Of a stretch of DNA of 64,000 bases, positions 10,663 to 51,823 are shown piece after piece (positions within the stretch are counted from its first letter, which is position 1; every line of letters begins with the position of its first letter). The notes beneath the pieces were generated by a model. The model did no database searches, was not told where the DNA came from, and worked only from the letters and a program-made list of their open reading frames with translations. Position numbers and translations under genes: made by a program. This stretch comes from Paratinospora sagittata (Eukaryota > Streptophyta > Magnoliopsida > Ranunculales > Menispermaceae): the NCBI GenBank assembly GCA_035771175.1, contig CM069593.1:47057554-47121553 (forward strand). The letters are read 5' to 3'.

Positions 10663-12197
10663 GGGAACAACTAAATATACCACAAGTTTTAATGTTTCTA
10701 CCACATCTCAAATATTTTTTTTCCTAAAATACCCTTGTATGATTTGTCTAAACTACCCTCAAATTAATTTTATTTCCACCTAATCCTATCTTTACTAAAT
10801 TTATTCCATCATAAACTTTTACACTATTCATCATCTTCATCCCACAAACCCTAAACCCTTCATCTTCATCCCATAAACCCTAAACCATTCTTTCATTTTA
10901 ATGTTCCTACTACTATCTTCTTAACCCTTCTTTACCTAAACACTCTTTATAAGATTTTACTGTCATTTTTGAGATGTTTTTTTAATAGTTTTCTCAAGTA
11001 TGTAGAAACCTCCAAGCAATCAAAATATTCGATCTTCACATCATTTGAAAACACAATGGCGGATGATTCAAGTTGAGACGAAGTTTAGCAATCTTTGATG
11101 AGTTTTTTGTGGTTTTTTTGTGTTCTTTTTTTTTTTGTAAAGGTTTTAAATGAAAAAAATCGTCATCGGATCGGGCCTGCGTGCGCGAACCTAAGCATTA
11201 AGTTCGGTCGGGTCCGACCGAGCCTTATATTTTCAGGTTTTTTCTAGGGTATGGCTCCTCTAGTAAGTTATGGTGGTGGTCTAACTTGTTTGTTGGTATT
11301 TTTGTATGGTTTTCAATGCAACTTGTATGCTAACGCATCGTTAACCCCTATATTACTGTCTATCGGTGGCAAACGGTACACCGACGCTCAAATGAGGTGG
11401 AAGGTATGTTGAAATGGGCTCATGTCGCTTCAAGGGCCATGAATGTATAATTATCACATGAATATCCTTAAAAACAACAAAACATATAAGGTTCGGTGGG
11501 ACAAGACTGAACCTATTAGGTTCGATTGTGTCTTATCGAATCTTATATTTTCAATTTTTTCCACGGATATTCGTGTAGTAATTATAGCGACATGAGCCCA
11601 TTTCGACGTACGTTCCACCTCATTTGAGCGTCTGTGTACCGTTTTGCCATCAATAGGCAACAATACAGGGGTTAGCGGTGCATTGACATACAAGTTGCAT
11701 CGAAAACTATAAAAACACCAATAAACAAGTTAGACCATTACCATAACTTATTAGAGGGGTCATCCCCTTGAGAAAACCCGAAAATATAAGATTTGGACAC
11801 ACATGTCCTAATTGATGACAATTTTTTTTCATTTAAAACCTGGAATACACATAAAAAAATCGTAAAAAAAACTTAATTTGAAGGTGCTTCGAGTTATAAT
11901 TTTTTTTTGGACGAGAAATATGGGAACGATGGCGTTGATGAAGAAGAAAGGTCTGCGGATTGAGTATTGAAGAAGAAGAAGAGCCGAGGGAATAAGAACA
12001 ACAATGGAGTTTTGGGTTCGTTGGAGAAGAAGAAATGAAGAGGGAAATGAAGGTGTTTTTTTTTTTTTTAATAAGCGAGGTTAGTTTAGGAAGTTTTGGA
12101 TATTTTTTTGGTGTAAAAAAAGTGGTTAACAATTGGTTGGGGTAGTAAAGTAAATGTGGTATGAGAAATAATATTTATGGTATATTTAGTTGTTTCC
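10663..12197. mobile_element. Palindromic (fold-back) TIR DNA element, 1535 bp, non-coding
   Basis: The left terminus GGGAACAACTAAATATACC is inverted at the right end as GGTATATTTAGTTGTTTCC (one mismatch). The 8-mer ATAATCTA flanks both ends (10655-10662 and 12198-12205). Much of the element folds back on itself: 11221-11432 is the degenerate inverse of 11585-11808, and the outer parts match more weakly. No transposase frame exists. The centre carries GTTCGGTCGGGTCCGACCG-like hairpins. The 8-bp duplication suggests hAT; the long terminal inverted repeats resemble Mutator-like elements, so the superfamily is left open. A relative lies at 51824-53268. Confidence 0.75.
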
Positions 12198-12205
12198 ATA
12201 ATCTA

Positions 12206-13385
12206 AAAGAATAATGCTAAAAACTGATCGAGATGTTGAATTGCAATGTAAACTATGAGTCTGTTTGTTATCTAATTTTAAATTTTTTTTAAAAAATAAG
12301 ATTTTAAAAAGTTATTTTTAGAGTTCAATTATAGAAACCAACATTTTATTTTATCTTATTCTTGTTTTTTTCACTGCTTTTAAAGTCAAATAAAAAACAA
12401 TTTTTAAATATTTTAAAAACATTGCAACCAAGCCAATTTTTTTTTGAATAACAGTTAAATAATCAAAATAGCTAATTTAAAAAAATAATTATAATTTCTT
12501 TCTTATTAAAAGCCTCAAAACCCTAACAAACATACAGAAGACAGGAAGTAAGTTGGCTGAAGATTGAAGATAATGAGCAGTGGCAACTGGAAAATTCTAA
12601 ACCGCAAGAATAAAAAAATATAAAACCTTCTTAAAAAACCAATAAAAAGAAATGAATAGAAAATATAAAAACCTTTTCGAGGACGCTATTTTGTCGTGCA
12701 TCGATTGGGACACTTTTCCGCCACGAAGTTGATCGTTACAGCCTAAGGTACCGCAGATCCTCCGTATTACTCCTCTCCCTCCTCACCACCCTATACCTGT
12801 CTTCAAAACATGACACGTTCCCATTTCGAAACCCGTACTTGTGTCCGGAAGCTGACGCGTGTCGCAATGCATAAACGGAGGATTCGCTGCATGCAATCAT
12901 ATTCTTTGGGGCTGATTTTATGAGATGCGCGTGGAGAGTTAAATCCAAAACGTCCATTTTAACGTTACAAATCAGACAATCAATCATGAGTTTCGGACCG
13001 TTGACATCGAAGAACATCAATGACCTACAGCGGTAAATCATGTATGATTGTATATTGGTATCGCAGTTCCCGGTACCATAATATCATAACTCTCTATTTC
13101 TTCATTTTTTCAAATATATATATATAATTTATTAAAAATAGCATTTTTGTTTTTATTTCATTTTCACTCTCGTTTTTATTTCCCCCTGATTATAGCACCC
13201 CTTCTTCTTCTTCTTCTTCTTCTTCTTCACAAGAAGTTCCATCTGTTTGTTTCTCTGCAAATCCGCCATTTTCTTTCTTCCCTCTCTTCGTATCTCTCGC
13301 CGAGCTTCGAATCTTCGAATCAGTTCTTGCAAACCTTCTTTTTCCGCCATTCTTGATCTCAAAGACCTCAATTCAATCTCTTCCA
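12206..13385 (+). promoter_or_regulatory. Upstream region and 5' UTR of the UBP8-like gene
   Basis: 12206-12700 is AT-rich with nothing recognised. 12700-13080 is GC-richer. 13150-13385 is strongly pyrimidine-rich, with a perfect (CTT)n at about 13201-13228, as in many plant 5' UTRs. No clear TATA box could be fixed. Confidence 0.4.
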
Positions 13386-42420
<29,035 letters not shown>

Positions 42421-42800
42421 TTAAGTAGTGGTAGAGTATTTTTCAAGCATTATTGGGAAGCGGGAAATTAAGATTACAAAGGATGGTTTCCCTTTTTTGT
42501 AGTCGTATACATATGAGCATGTATCATTTCCAAATTAGCATTCTTTCGTCGTCAGCATTATCTAGTTTGGATTTATCCACTGAAGAAAGGAGCCGCGCAC
42601 AGGGAGGATTCGAGCTTTTAATGATACTGAGGACGACTATGACATACTAACAATCTAAGTAGTGAGATTCTTTTACCTGTTATGAGTAGTTCATTTATGT
42701 TTGTTGTAGCGCCTTTTATGTAAAAGAAAAAAAGAATTGCTCTTACTAATTTTATTTACTTGAATGGGAGTTCAGTTTTTCTCCCATTGGTGTATCCTCC
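42421..42800 (+). terminator. 3' UTR and likely polyadenylation region of the UBP8-like gene
   Basis: T-rich sequence follows TAG at 42418-42420. A/T-rich signals occur near 42720-42770. Cleavage site not determined. Confidence 0.35.
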
Positions 42801-43748
42801 TAGATTTGTTCTAGTAAGTTTTTAATTAAATTCTCATCAATGTATTTTGATAGGACTTGACATCAAACTTGCTTGGCCTTCATGTTCACTGTTTACTCCT
42901 ATAACACATTTCTGACAGTTTTTCTCAGAATTCTGAGAGAAATCTTGTTTTGTTCAGATGACTTATAAGTTGGAAAAATTATTCCTTAAGCACCCTCTTA
43001 TTGTATCTTCCTATACTCCGAATTGAAGTTTCCCATTGACATGTTACCAGGAGGTTTTCTACTTTCTTCACTCAATGTGTATCCAAGGAACCGTACTAAT
43101 TTCAAATTGATCTTGTTACAATTCGACGCATCTTTTTATATATGTGAACAGTGTCAATCATGCTTCACATAGCTGCTGGTTATAAGGAAACTCACCATGA
43201 GAGCATTCCAAGGTGAACACATAAGACCATCTGAACTTAAGGAGAAAAAGAAGCATTGCTATGCTATGCACTTGTGCATGTCTAATTGTTCTTTGCTGTA
43301 GGTCTGCACTGTAAGATCTCCTGTGCAGTTTTTTAAGAGTTCAAGTGGGAGTTTCTCATCTGAGGCTCATTAGCTTGGTGGGCCTTGGAAAAGCCTCAAG
43401 GGGCAGAACATTAATGGTATGCTCAACACCTTACATCATCTGTTTTTTTTCTTGAAGCCTCCGGTAAGGGATATCTTCTTTGCCTGAATGTTCTGTTTTT
43501 CATTCTTTCTTTTTTTCTTATTTTTTATTTATTGCATATCCTTTCGGGAAAAATTATGCGTTTTTTAAAACATATGCTATACTCTCTTTTTTTTTCGTTT
43601 TCTTTTTAATCAATCAATGTACCATAAAGCATAAAACACGGCCCATGAGGGTTGGGGTTATGGAGAGGAGGAGATAACATGATTTAGAAACACATGCAAA
43701 GGGGAATTGGATGAAGGGTGAGGGTTTAGTCCATAGCTTACCCATAAA
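42801..43748. other. Intergenic DNA, nothing recognised
   Basis: AT- and T-rich; no conserved frame or element ends seen. Confidence 0.5.
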
Positions 43749-43785
43749 ATAATAATAATAATAATAATGATAATAATAATATATA
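43749..43785. repeat. (AAT)n microsatellite
   Basis: About 11 AAT units with one interruption. Confidence 0.9.
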
Positions 43786-43861
43786 CATACATACTGAAAA
43801 GCAAATTTAGTTTCATTACCTTCTACACAGTAAAAGGTATTTCATTAACATAATTTCACAG

Positions 43862-43965
43862 TAAAAGTTTAGGATATCTGCTGACTTGGCCTTTGATAGA
43901 AAAGAGTGAAGGGAGTCAATTTTTGTAGTGGACTTTATGTGTAGTTGTGAAAAGGCTTTATTACG
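43862..43965 (+). mobile_element. RTE LINE 3' end fragment
   Basis: ATCTGCTGACTTGGCCTTTG encodes the SADLAFDR...E..S tail seen in the copies at 1-222 and 15283, followed by a decayed end. Confidence 0.55.
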
Positions 43966-44539
43966 TAAGGTAATGTGAAAATAAATACTCTCTTTATTGA
44001 GTTTTATGTCTATCTTCAGCATCACACTTTGGTGCATTCAATTGGGGTGACTTAAGTTTCCTACAACCCTCTACATTTCTTGTTTGGTATACACTAGGTT
44101 TTTGAAGTAGATAGTCTATTTTTAGCTTCCTAATCAGCACAACACATGTGGGAATGAAAAGACATTGTTCAAGGAGGGAATCAATAACAATTATTGGAGC
44201 AATATGATAGGTACTTGTAACAGTTGGGTTGGGAGTTGAGGTTTTTTTTTTTCTTGAGTTTACAGTGATAATAGGAAGCAGAGGAAACACTTCGTTGTTT
44301 TTTTGGTTTGTGAAAGCACTTCGTCTTTTACTTCTAATAGAAAGCTAGTTTCACTTGGTTTCAGCAGACTACCCCTAGATCAGCCTACATCTTTACATAC
44401 TCTCTCTTAGCCAAAAGGTAAACGTCGTGTTTTAAATCACTACGAAATGAAAGGTCTTGCAATTCCTTCTTTTCTTTCGTACCTGAGAATGACTTGCATC
44501 TGTCATATCCTATGGTAGGTGACTGCAATGTAAACTAGG

Positions 44540-45120
44540 CAGCCCATCTCCTATTGGAGCATGCACTCCAATAGTTGAACATCAAGCAGATATAGATAGT
44601 AACACTCCCATAATAACATGTGGACCAGATACAGAGGAAAGTCATGATTAATAAATGAGAGAAACAAAAAATTATGCTTGTAAGTTTGAACAAAGGGCTT
44701 TACCTTTGGAATACAAAACTCTAATACCATGTCAGAAATTTAACTCAACTAAGCTTTTTCTTAGCTACTTTAGGTCGGCTACATAAATCTGCTCATTCCA
44801 CTCAACTCAAATTCGTTTGCATTGTTATTAAACACATATAGTCCCAAGCTCAGATAAAGGATTGAGTTAGGAAGTTGATAGTTTAAAACTTTTTACATAA
44901 ATCTATCATATTATTTAAAAATTGGCTTGCCTAAAAGTCATAGTTGATAGATAATATTAAGCGTAGACATTAACATGGGGACAAGGGCCGGACTCGATGC
45001 AAATTTCAGAATCCATGAGGATGCACTCCAATAGTCAGGTCTAGTACAGGGACTCAATTGGGAGCTTTGGTATGAACTGATCAGCCGCCCATCTCCTGTT
45101 AGTGCATGCATTCCTAGTAG
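44540..45120. repeat. Two diverged direct copies of a ~35-bp motif
   Basis: GCCCATCTCCTATTGGAGCA at 44541 recurs as GCCCATCTCCTGTTAGTGCA near 45087, with similar following bases (TGCACTCC / TGCATTCC). 44740-44830 between them is an RTE fragment. Origin unknown. Confidence 0.4.
44740..44830 (-). mobile_element. RTE LINE 3' end fragment, minus strand
   Basis: The minus strand reads GAGTGGAATGAGCAGATTTATGTAGCCGACC then AAGCTTAGTTGAG, the classic RTE terminus (EW...QIYVADL, then GGCTTAGTTG). Confidence 0.6.
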
Positions 45121-45239
45121 TTTCCGTCCTACGATTCAGTTCATAGCTAAAGCCCCTTTTTACGGTAGTGGATCAATAGCCCACCACCTGTTAAATCACA
45201 CTCTTGTCTTCGTAAGCTCATCTATTGTGCTATCCAGTG

Positions 45240-48200
45240 GGGAGGGTGGGCTAAGGAATTTATGCTACAGTTCTCCTATATGGAGTCCAAATATCATTTC
45301 TCGTAATAGGTTAGTTTGTTAAATGGCTATTTGATTTATGTTTCTTCTTCTTTTGCTCACATTGATGACGTGGTGAATGATGATAAGATGAGAATGTCAT
45401 TGTAGCTGAATTTGAGAGCATATATAGCACCTTATATAAATTTGGACCTTTGTAAGAGACGTGTGCCACAAAAAGGCGTTTACTATGACTATTAAATCAA
45501 TACATTGGGATATGATGCAATAATGTGCATCAGACATGGAATAATGCTAGCTGGTTTATTATATATAATTTACATTTATCCTATTAATTTGCCTAAATTT
45601 AAAAACTTTACCGGTGGGTTGTTCACCTTAGTGACATTTTATCTGATGATTGTGATCTCATCCATTGATATTTTCTGGTATAATGTACTAGCTGTTGATG
45701 ATCTCCCGTACCTTCCTTCCTTCCTTCCTTGGATTCTTTTTATTTTGATTGAATTTGCAAACCAATCACATGCATGGCGGGGGCTTCCTAGGATCAAATC
45801 TATGTTATAGAAACTTCTAATCTTTTGTCTTTAGTTATGAGTGCGCTTCATCTACCTTGCACTGATGACGCCATTATTTATATAATGAGATCGTGCTCTC
45901 CTTTGACAATATGGTTTCTCTTTCACATTTATAGTGATTTTTACTCTCATTCCTTTCTCAAGATGGTTGTTCCATGAGTTGGAAAATTTTTCTAATTAAG
46001 AAGACGCAAAGGTGACACGGCACTTCCCATCCTCTTTCAATAATTCTATTTCACATGTCCCTTGAGGGTACTGATGGTTTAGTTGGTTAAATGTATTTTT
46101 TTTTTGGCACAAGTCAACAAGTCATAGTCTCTTGTTGTGATTAAAAATTTACTAAATTATTTTGACAAACATAAAATCCCTAGTTATGCCCAATTCTTTT
46201 TTTTTTTTTTTTTTTTTAAATTCTCAGTTTAATACCCATTAATGTGCTTTTTTTTGTTTATTTCAAAATTTCTTCTAAATTCATTGAAAGTGTAAAAAAT
46301 GTTGTATTCTTCAAAGCAATGAAGTGTTGGCTTTGACATAATAGTTGGAGGTTGTTCCATTATAACTTAGAGGTTAATTATAAGATTTCGAAAATAACTT
46401 TTTTAATGTAGATGTAAGGTTTCGTACATCATTCTTTCCTCAAACCGTGCAATGTCAAAATCCTCTTCATTGGGTACACCCCTTTGATTGATGATGTATG
46501 GAATGTGCCCATTTGCATCTTCTTTTTGTACAAACTATCATTTTTCATAACTTGCTCGTTAATCTTTTTTATAAGTACGTTGATTTTTATTAAATGCCCA
46601 AGAGGGGTATGGCCAATAATATTGTATGTAAATTGCAATATTATTATAATAAGGAATTGGATTTTACAGCGCAATTAGGGAAGGAAAAAAGAGAAGAGAA
46701 AAAGAATTCTAACGATAGGTAAGCAGGAGATGAGTGGGGTTGTACTTTGGGTCTGAGGTCTCACTTCAACAACACACCCAGAATTTGAAAACCCGAGTCA
46801 TGTCTGCATCACATTAGCAAGAGATCTCAGGACCACAAGCAGTTCAATTCCCTTTTCTATAGGCAAACTAGTTGTGCCAATGGTGTACCTCATCATATCA
46901 TTAACACAAACATTTGCATCTCTCTCTATCTTTATCTCTCTCTTTCTCTCTCTCTCTAACAGCAGTCATGGACCACTATGGCCTGGTTCACATTTCATCA
47001 ACCTCCTGCTATAGATACATACATATATAATAGATTCAACTACAACATGACTAAGCCCTTTATGAGGACCACAACTATCAGTTTTGTTCATATTCGTTTT
47101 CAATTCAATTCGATTCAACCCCCAAGTAGTTGGGAAAAAGGTTTTACTGTTACATTGATTTTTTTTTTTTTAAGAAAAAGGGTTAACTGTTACCATTGTT
47201 ATGTGGCCCTGCTTGGTTCAACGGTTGAAAACTGCATTTAAAGCAAATGCATTATTTCATGTATGCAGTTTGTATAAGCTGAAGTGAATATGCAATTTTT
47301 CTGTGTTTTAGAAAAGTTGATAAGCTTTTATTTTTTTACATTTAAAATTTGATGAATGACTTATAATTTCATTATTTTTAGTCTAAAAAAGTTGTAAGTA
47401 TATTTAATTATTAAGTTATAGATTATTTAATTATTATCTGATAAAATGCAAAATTGTCATTTTAAAGTAAAAATAGATTTTTATTTATATTTTTTTGTGT
47501 GGGGGTGAGGATTTTGGGGCCACCAGATAAATCAAGTATGTATAAAATCCCAGGTGTCTGTCATTTTATAAATATATAGCTAAACTACTAACGCTTATAC
47601 ATTAGATTAAAAAGAATAACTTTATCCTTTTAAGGGGGGTTAATTGATTTTTCTAGTAATATGGTTGTCCTTGCCAGGACTTTGAAATTGACATGACAGG
47701 GACGGGAAAGTTTTGGTTGGTGTCAAGCATTCCCAACTACAATCCAATAGGAATGCTTCTTGACATACCTAAAGAAAAAAAAATGGTGTAGGGAAGCTCC
47801 TCTCACAAGCCTTTCAGTTTAGAATTTGCCCAAAGTTTTGATTTTTTTTTAAATATTTTAGTTTACCATTATTATTTTAAAAGATATTGTTAATTAGTAT
47901 TAGTTATGCTAATCCTATTTAACTGAGAAAAGGCCTTAGTTTAGTTGAAAATTAAATTAAATGTTAGTTCTTACTAATATGTTTTTTAGTATAATTATTA
48001 TTTCTATTATCACCACCATCACCATCTTCCACATGCAATTCATGTCACCATCATCATTTTCCACAATACAAATAATTAGATGGGCACCTGTCTTACGATG
48101 AGAATTTAAATGTGGAGCAATAATGCAATATTATTGGGTCGCCTAACCTCATAGGGCTAGGCATGCCAATCAACTAATTGACATTAATTGCTACCTGCCT

Positions 48201-49740
48201 CTCCGTTTAGAAGTTCCTAGTTATATTGAACATATACCATGGAAACTTATGCTTGTGCCCTTTCTTATATGCAACTACGTCCTATATATATAAATATATC
48301 TTGAGACGTATAACTGTAAAGATGTAATTGTATTTATAGTAACACTATTTTGTAATTAGAATTAACATTTTTCTTCATCATTATCTTGTAATAAAATATA
48401 ATTTTTTTTAAATTAAAAATTATTATTGATTTGTGATTGAGATACAATTCAACAAATACAATCTCGACAAAAAAATAATAATAATAATTTTGACAAATGA
48501 AACATCTTATTAATTATTTTCTGTTTTTCAAACAAAGAAAAACATTATATCTGATAATAATAAAAGTAAAAATAATAATAATTGTATTATTATTGTTGTT
48601 GTTGTTGTATTGGTCCTAAATCTATTAGCAACCACACAACATTATGAACTGTTTCTTTATCTTATAAAATTCGCTTCAACTAACAACAATACTTTACATT
48701 GCAGGGAAAGAGTTGACCATATTAATTACATAATCCAACTTTCAATATAGTGCTATGAAGACTACTGTATGTATGACCCCTGATTTTATGAAGATCTTCG
48801 TATATCATTCTCCTATAAACGACAAGGGCTTCTAAGTTAATTGATGTAATTAATAATTTGTGGTCCACTTGGCATTTTTGGAGTTTTCTGCAGGAGAAAA
48901 CATTTGGGTCGGTGGGAAAAATTACATGATCTCATTAGTTTTTATCAAATTACATATAAACTCAATACAATATAAAGGTGACGAAGTGTTACAGTTTATA
49001 CAGTAGTACAACAGCTCAACCAATTTAACACTAATTTTTTCATTATTTTTATTATAATTAATCAGACTTCAAATTATAATATTATAATTGAGGCAAAATT
49101 ATGCTTCTTATTATAAACAATTAGAATTTTCAAATTTAACTTGAAAATAATTTTAAAATACAGATGGAGTTGGACCTTTTTAAAGTTCAAATTAATCCAA
49201 AGGCACGAATATAATGCCTCACACATTTTAGTTTTGAATTTAAGGCTGTCATTTGGTTTTCAAATTGGAAATTGTTTTAAGCTTTCAGAGGGTTAAAAAG
49301 ATGAAAATAGTATAAAAACCATGTTTGGTAGGATACAATTTAAAATTTTCTTTTCAATCTTACATTTATAAAAAGATGAAAACTTGAGAAACCACTAAAT
49401 TAGTTTTCAATGTCGTTTTTCAAGTTAGAGATCGTATTCATAATCCATAAAGATATGAGTTTGAGTTTCATCGTTAGATAGGGTGGACGTGAACTTTACC
49501 TGAAGAAAAAAATTTTATGCCGTGAACTGCGTATTTGGATACCTACACATTTGTTGAGGGAGACACTACTCCCTCTCTCGTTAGGGCTTGCCTTTAAAGA
49601 TGGGTCTGTACGCATAAATTGACTTGAATATCTTTAGTTAATAGAAAACTTGTATTAGAGTACCCAACCAGAAAGTTTTCTAAATTTTATTTTTGAGTAG
49701 GGGCAGAATTTCTTTTTTTATCTCTTTTTTTTGAAAAAAA
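45240..49740. other. Intergenic DNA without a recognised gene
   Basis: Contains a CCTT tetranucleotide run (45711-45730), poly-T blocks (46195-46217, 47159-47170), a CT-rich patch (46919-46959), TTG/AAT repeats near 48585-48609 and long AT-rich stretches. No conserved frame was seen. Confidence 0.5.
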
Positions 49741-49744
49741 GGAA

Positions 49745-49985
49745 GATTCACGTGGCAAGAGGTGGAGGGTGGTGATCAGATTTAGTTTATCCAAGTCAGG
49801 AAAAGAAAAGGGTAAGGTAGGGAGTAGGGGGGAGTGGTCCCCCGTGAGATGTGGAAGAAAACAAGCGGAAGATCCATTTAAAATCGCAGCACCCGATTGT
49901 GTCGGTCACTCTGCAAGTGTCAGTACTCCCTTGTCGTAACGTTTCGGATTTGACACTTGCACGTAGCGCTTCTTATGACCAGGCC
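49745..49985. promoter_or_regulatory. GC-richer island with a G-box, function unknown
   Basis: A 240-base stretch stands out from its AT-rich surroundings. It contains TTCACGTGGCAAG (perfect G-box/ABRE core), GGGGGGAGTGGTCCCCCG and GTGTCGGTCACTC. No long open frame. It could be a conserved regulatory block, a first exon or a decayed element. Confidence 0.3.
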
Positions 49986-51539
49986 CCCATTCCTTATTGA
50001 TTTATTTATTCATTCATCACCTGTCCTATTTTAACCATATAAATCTTTTTTTTTTCTTTTTAATTTGAAAATAAATTAATAGCATAAAGATCTTTTACTA
50101 AAAAAAATAGATAATGAATTTCACAGACTAGTCATATACATGCACTTGTTAATTATTTCCCAGGTTGGCAGAGAAAATGCACCTAGCATTTAGAATGAGA
50201 ATATAAAGAAAGTACAAGTATGTTTAATTTAAAATTACAATTTAATTTCTTACCTTTGCCAAAAAGTCATGAATTTATTGCATTTTAAACTATTAGAATA
50301 GTTTTGTAACATTTAATATATAAGTAACTACCTTAGCTTTTGGTAAGTCTTAATATTCCAACTAATTAGGTGACTTTTTTTTTTAAATAGGCTTAATTTG
50401 ATTAAAAAAAAACAAATTTGGTCCGTATTATTAATTGATTTCATAATGATTATCGAATATCGTATATTCTTTTTTTTTTTTTGTACCAGTTTTTCGGCAC
50501 TCAAAAGTTGTCATCTTTCTTCTTTTTGGGGTAAGACTAATCCTTTCAAATTCGAAGATTTACAGGGACAATGTTACCTCTCTCAATAAGGATGGATGAG
50601 GGCGACCTTAAACTCGTGATGAGTTCTTTAACCGCACCTCATAGTTCTCTTTACGAATCAGTGAACCAATCCCTTGTTGGTGAATATCGTATATTTTCTT
50701 CATTATTGATGATAATTAGCTTTATTTTCAAACTTCTTCCTGTCCTTTTTTTTTTCAAATTAAATTCCTATTCAATATCATTTTATAACCAAATAAAGAA
50801 AGTCATTTCCACCCGAAAAAAAAAAAAAAAAAAACTTATTCTAACCTATTTTGAATAAGAATATATATGAACTTAAAAGAAATTGAGGGCAGCTAGAAAT
50901 AGAAGGGCGAAATTGAAAAAATTTAAAAGAACAACTTTTCAATTTTTGACTAAGCATAAACACGGTCACCAGTACAAATAGTACATAAAATTGTCTCAAG
51001 TCTACAATTATTCTTAAGAAAATAAGGCTAATTAATCAAATTTCTTTCAGAAACTCCAACTCTAGTACACACTCAATGCAACGTCTACCTATGAACCTGG
51101 AGTGCATAGAGGTGCACTATAATGAAGTTCTTTCTTATCTTTAAATCCAAACATGATCCAGTGAATGTCGTCATCTTTAAAGGAAATACACACTGCATGT
51201 ATCCCATCAAGTCATAAGTCGCATAGGCTTATCATAGGATAGGTGCTAAGAGCATAGTGACAGGAGAATTCTTTATAATTGGTTAGGGTTGGTGTGATAA
51301 TTAATAGGAGCCAACATTCTGAAGTGAGATTAATTTTTTTCTCCAGAATTAATCTCGAGAATTAGTTCAAATTTCACTTTAAGAGGTTACTGATATCTCT
51401 CTCTCTCTCTATATATATATAAAAGATTATAAAAAAATAAATAAAAAAAGGAAAGAAAAGAAAGAAAGAAAAGTTTTCATTTTGGGGGGATAAGGGATTA
51501 GTTTTGACACAAGAAAATAATTGAACGAAAAGCTCCTCA

Positions 51540-51715
51540 TTTATTATTTCTGAGATCATGGGTATCGGGGACCTTCTCCCCACTAATTTTACGGGGTCGG
51601 ACACAACCCAATAGTGTCCGTGGCCAACAAATAGTAGAAGACAGACTCGAATCTAAGACCTCTTCATAAAATAGATTTTAGATGCTTTGCACCTAACCAC
51701 TCTCCCAATCTATAA
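51540..51715 (-). mobile_element. tRNA-derived SINE remnant, minus strand
   Basis: The minus strand begins GGGAGAGTGGTTAGGTGCAA (A box) and about 35 bases later has GTCTTAGATTCGAGTCTG (B box), followed by a GC-rich body. This is close to pol III promoter spacing. Confidence 0.55.
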
Positions 51716-51823
51716 TTCCCTTGAATTTGAAAAGAATAAACAAGTTTTTTATCCAATAAAATTAGTATTATATATAGTATTTTTTTAATTTTATTGTAAG
51801 TGCTTTTTCTTGTAGTAACTATA

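Noticed and set aside
12250..12535. Possible MITE with GTTTGTTA-like ends
   Set aside because: The putative termini match poorly and no target duplication was found.
12736..13041. 101-residue minus-strand open frame upstream of the UBP8-like gene
   Set aside because: No recognisable motif, no splice or start context, and it lies in the promoter of the plus-strand gene.
44400..44425. CTCTTAGCCAAAAGG, inverse of the start of U2 snRNA
   Set aside because: Only about 14 bases match and the neighbouring sequence does not follow U2; probably chance.
47205..47525. Possible hAT-like element starting near TGGCCCTGCTTGG
   Set aside because: The right side GGGGCCACC is not a convincing inverse and there is no duplication.
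49240..49410. GGCTGTCATTTGGTTTTCA resembling a MITE terminus
   Set aside because: No inverse end could be located.
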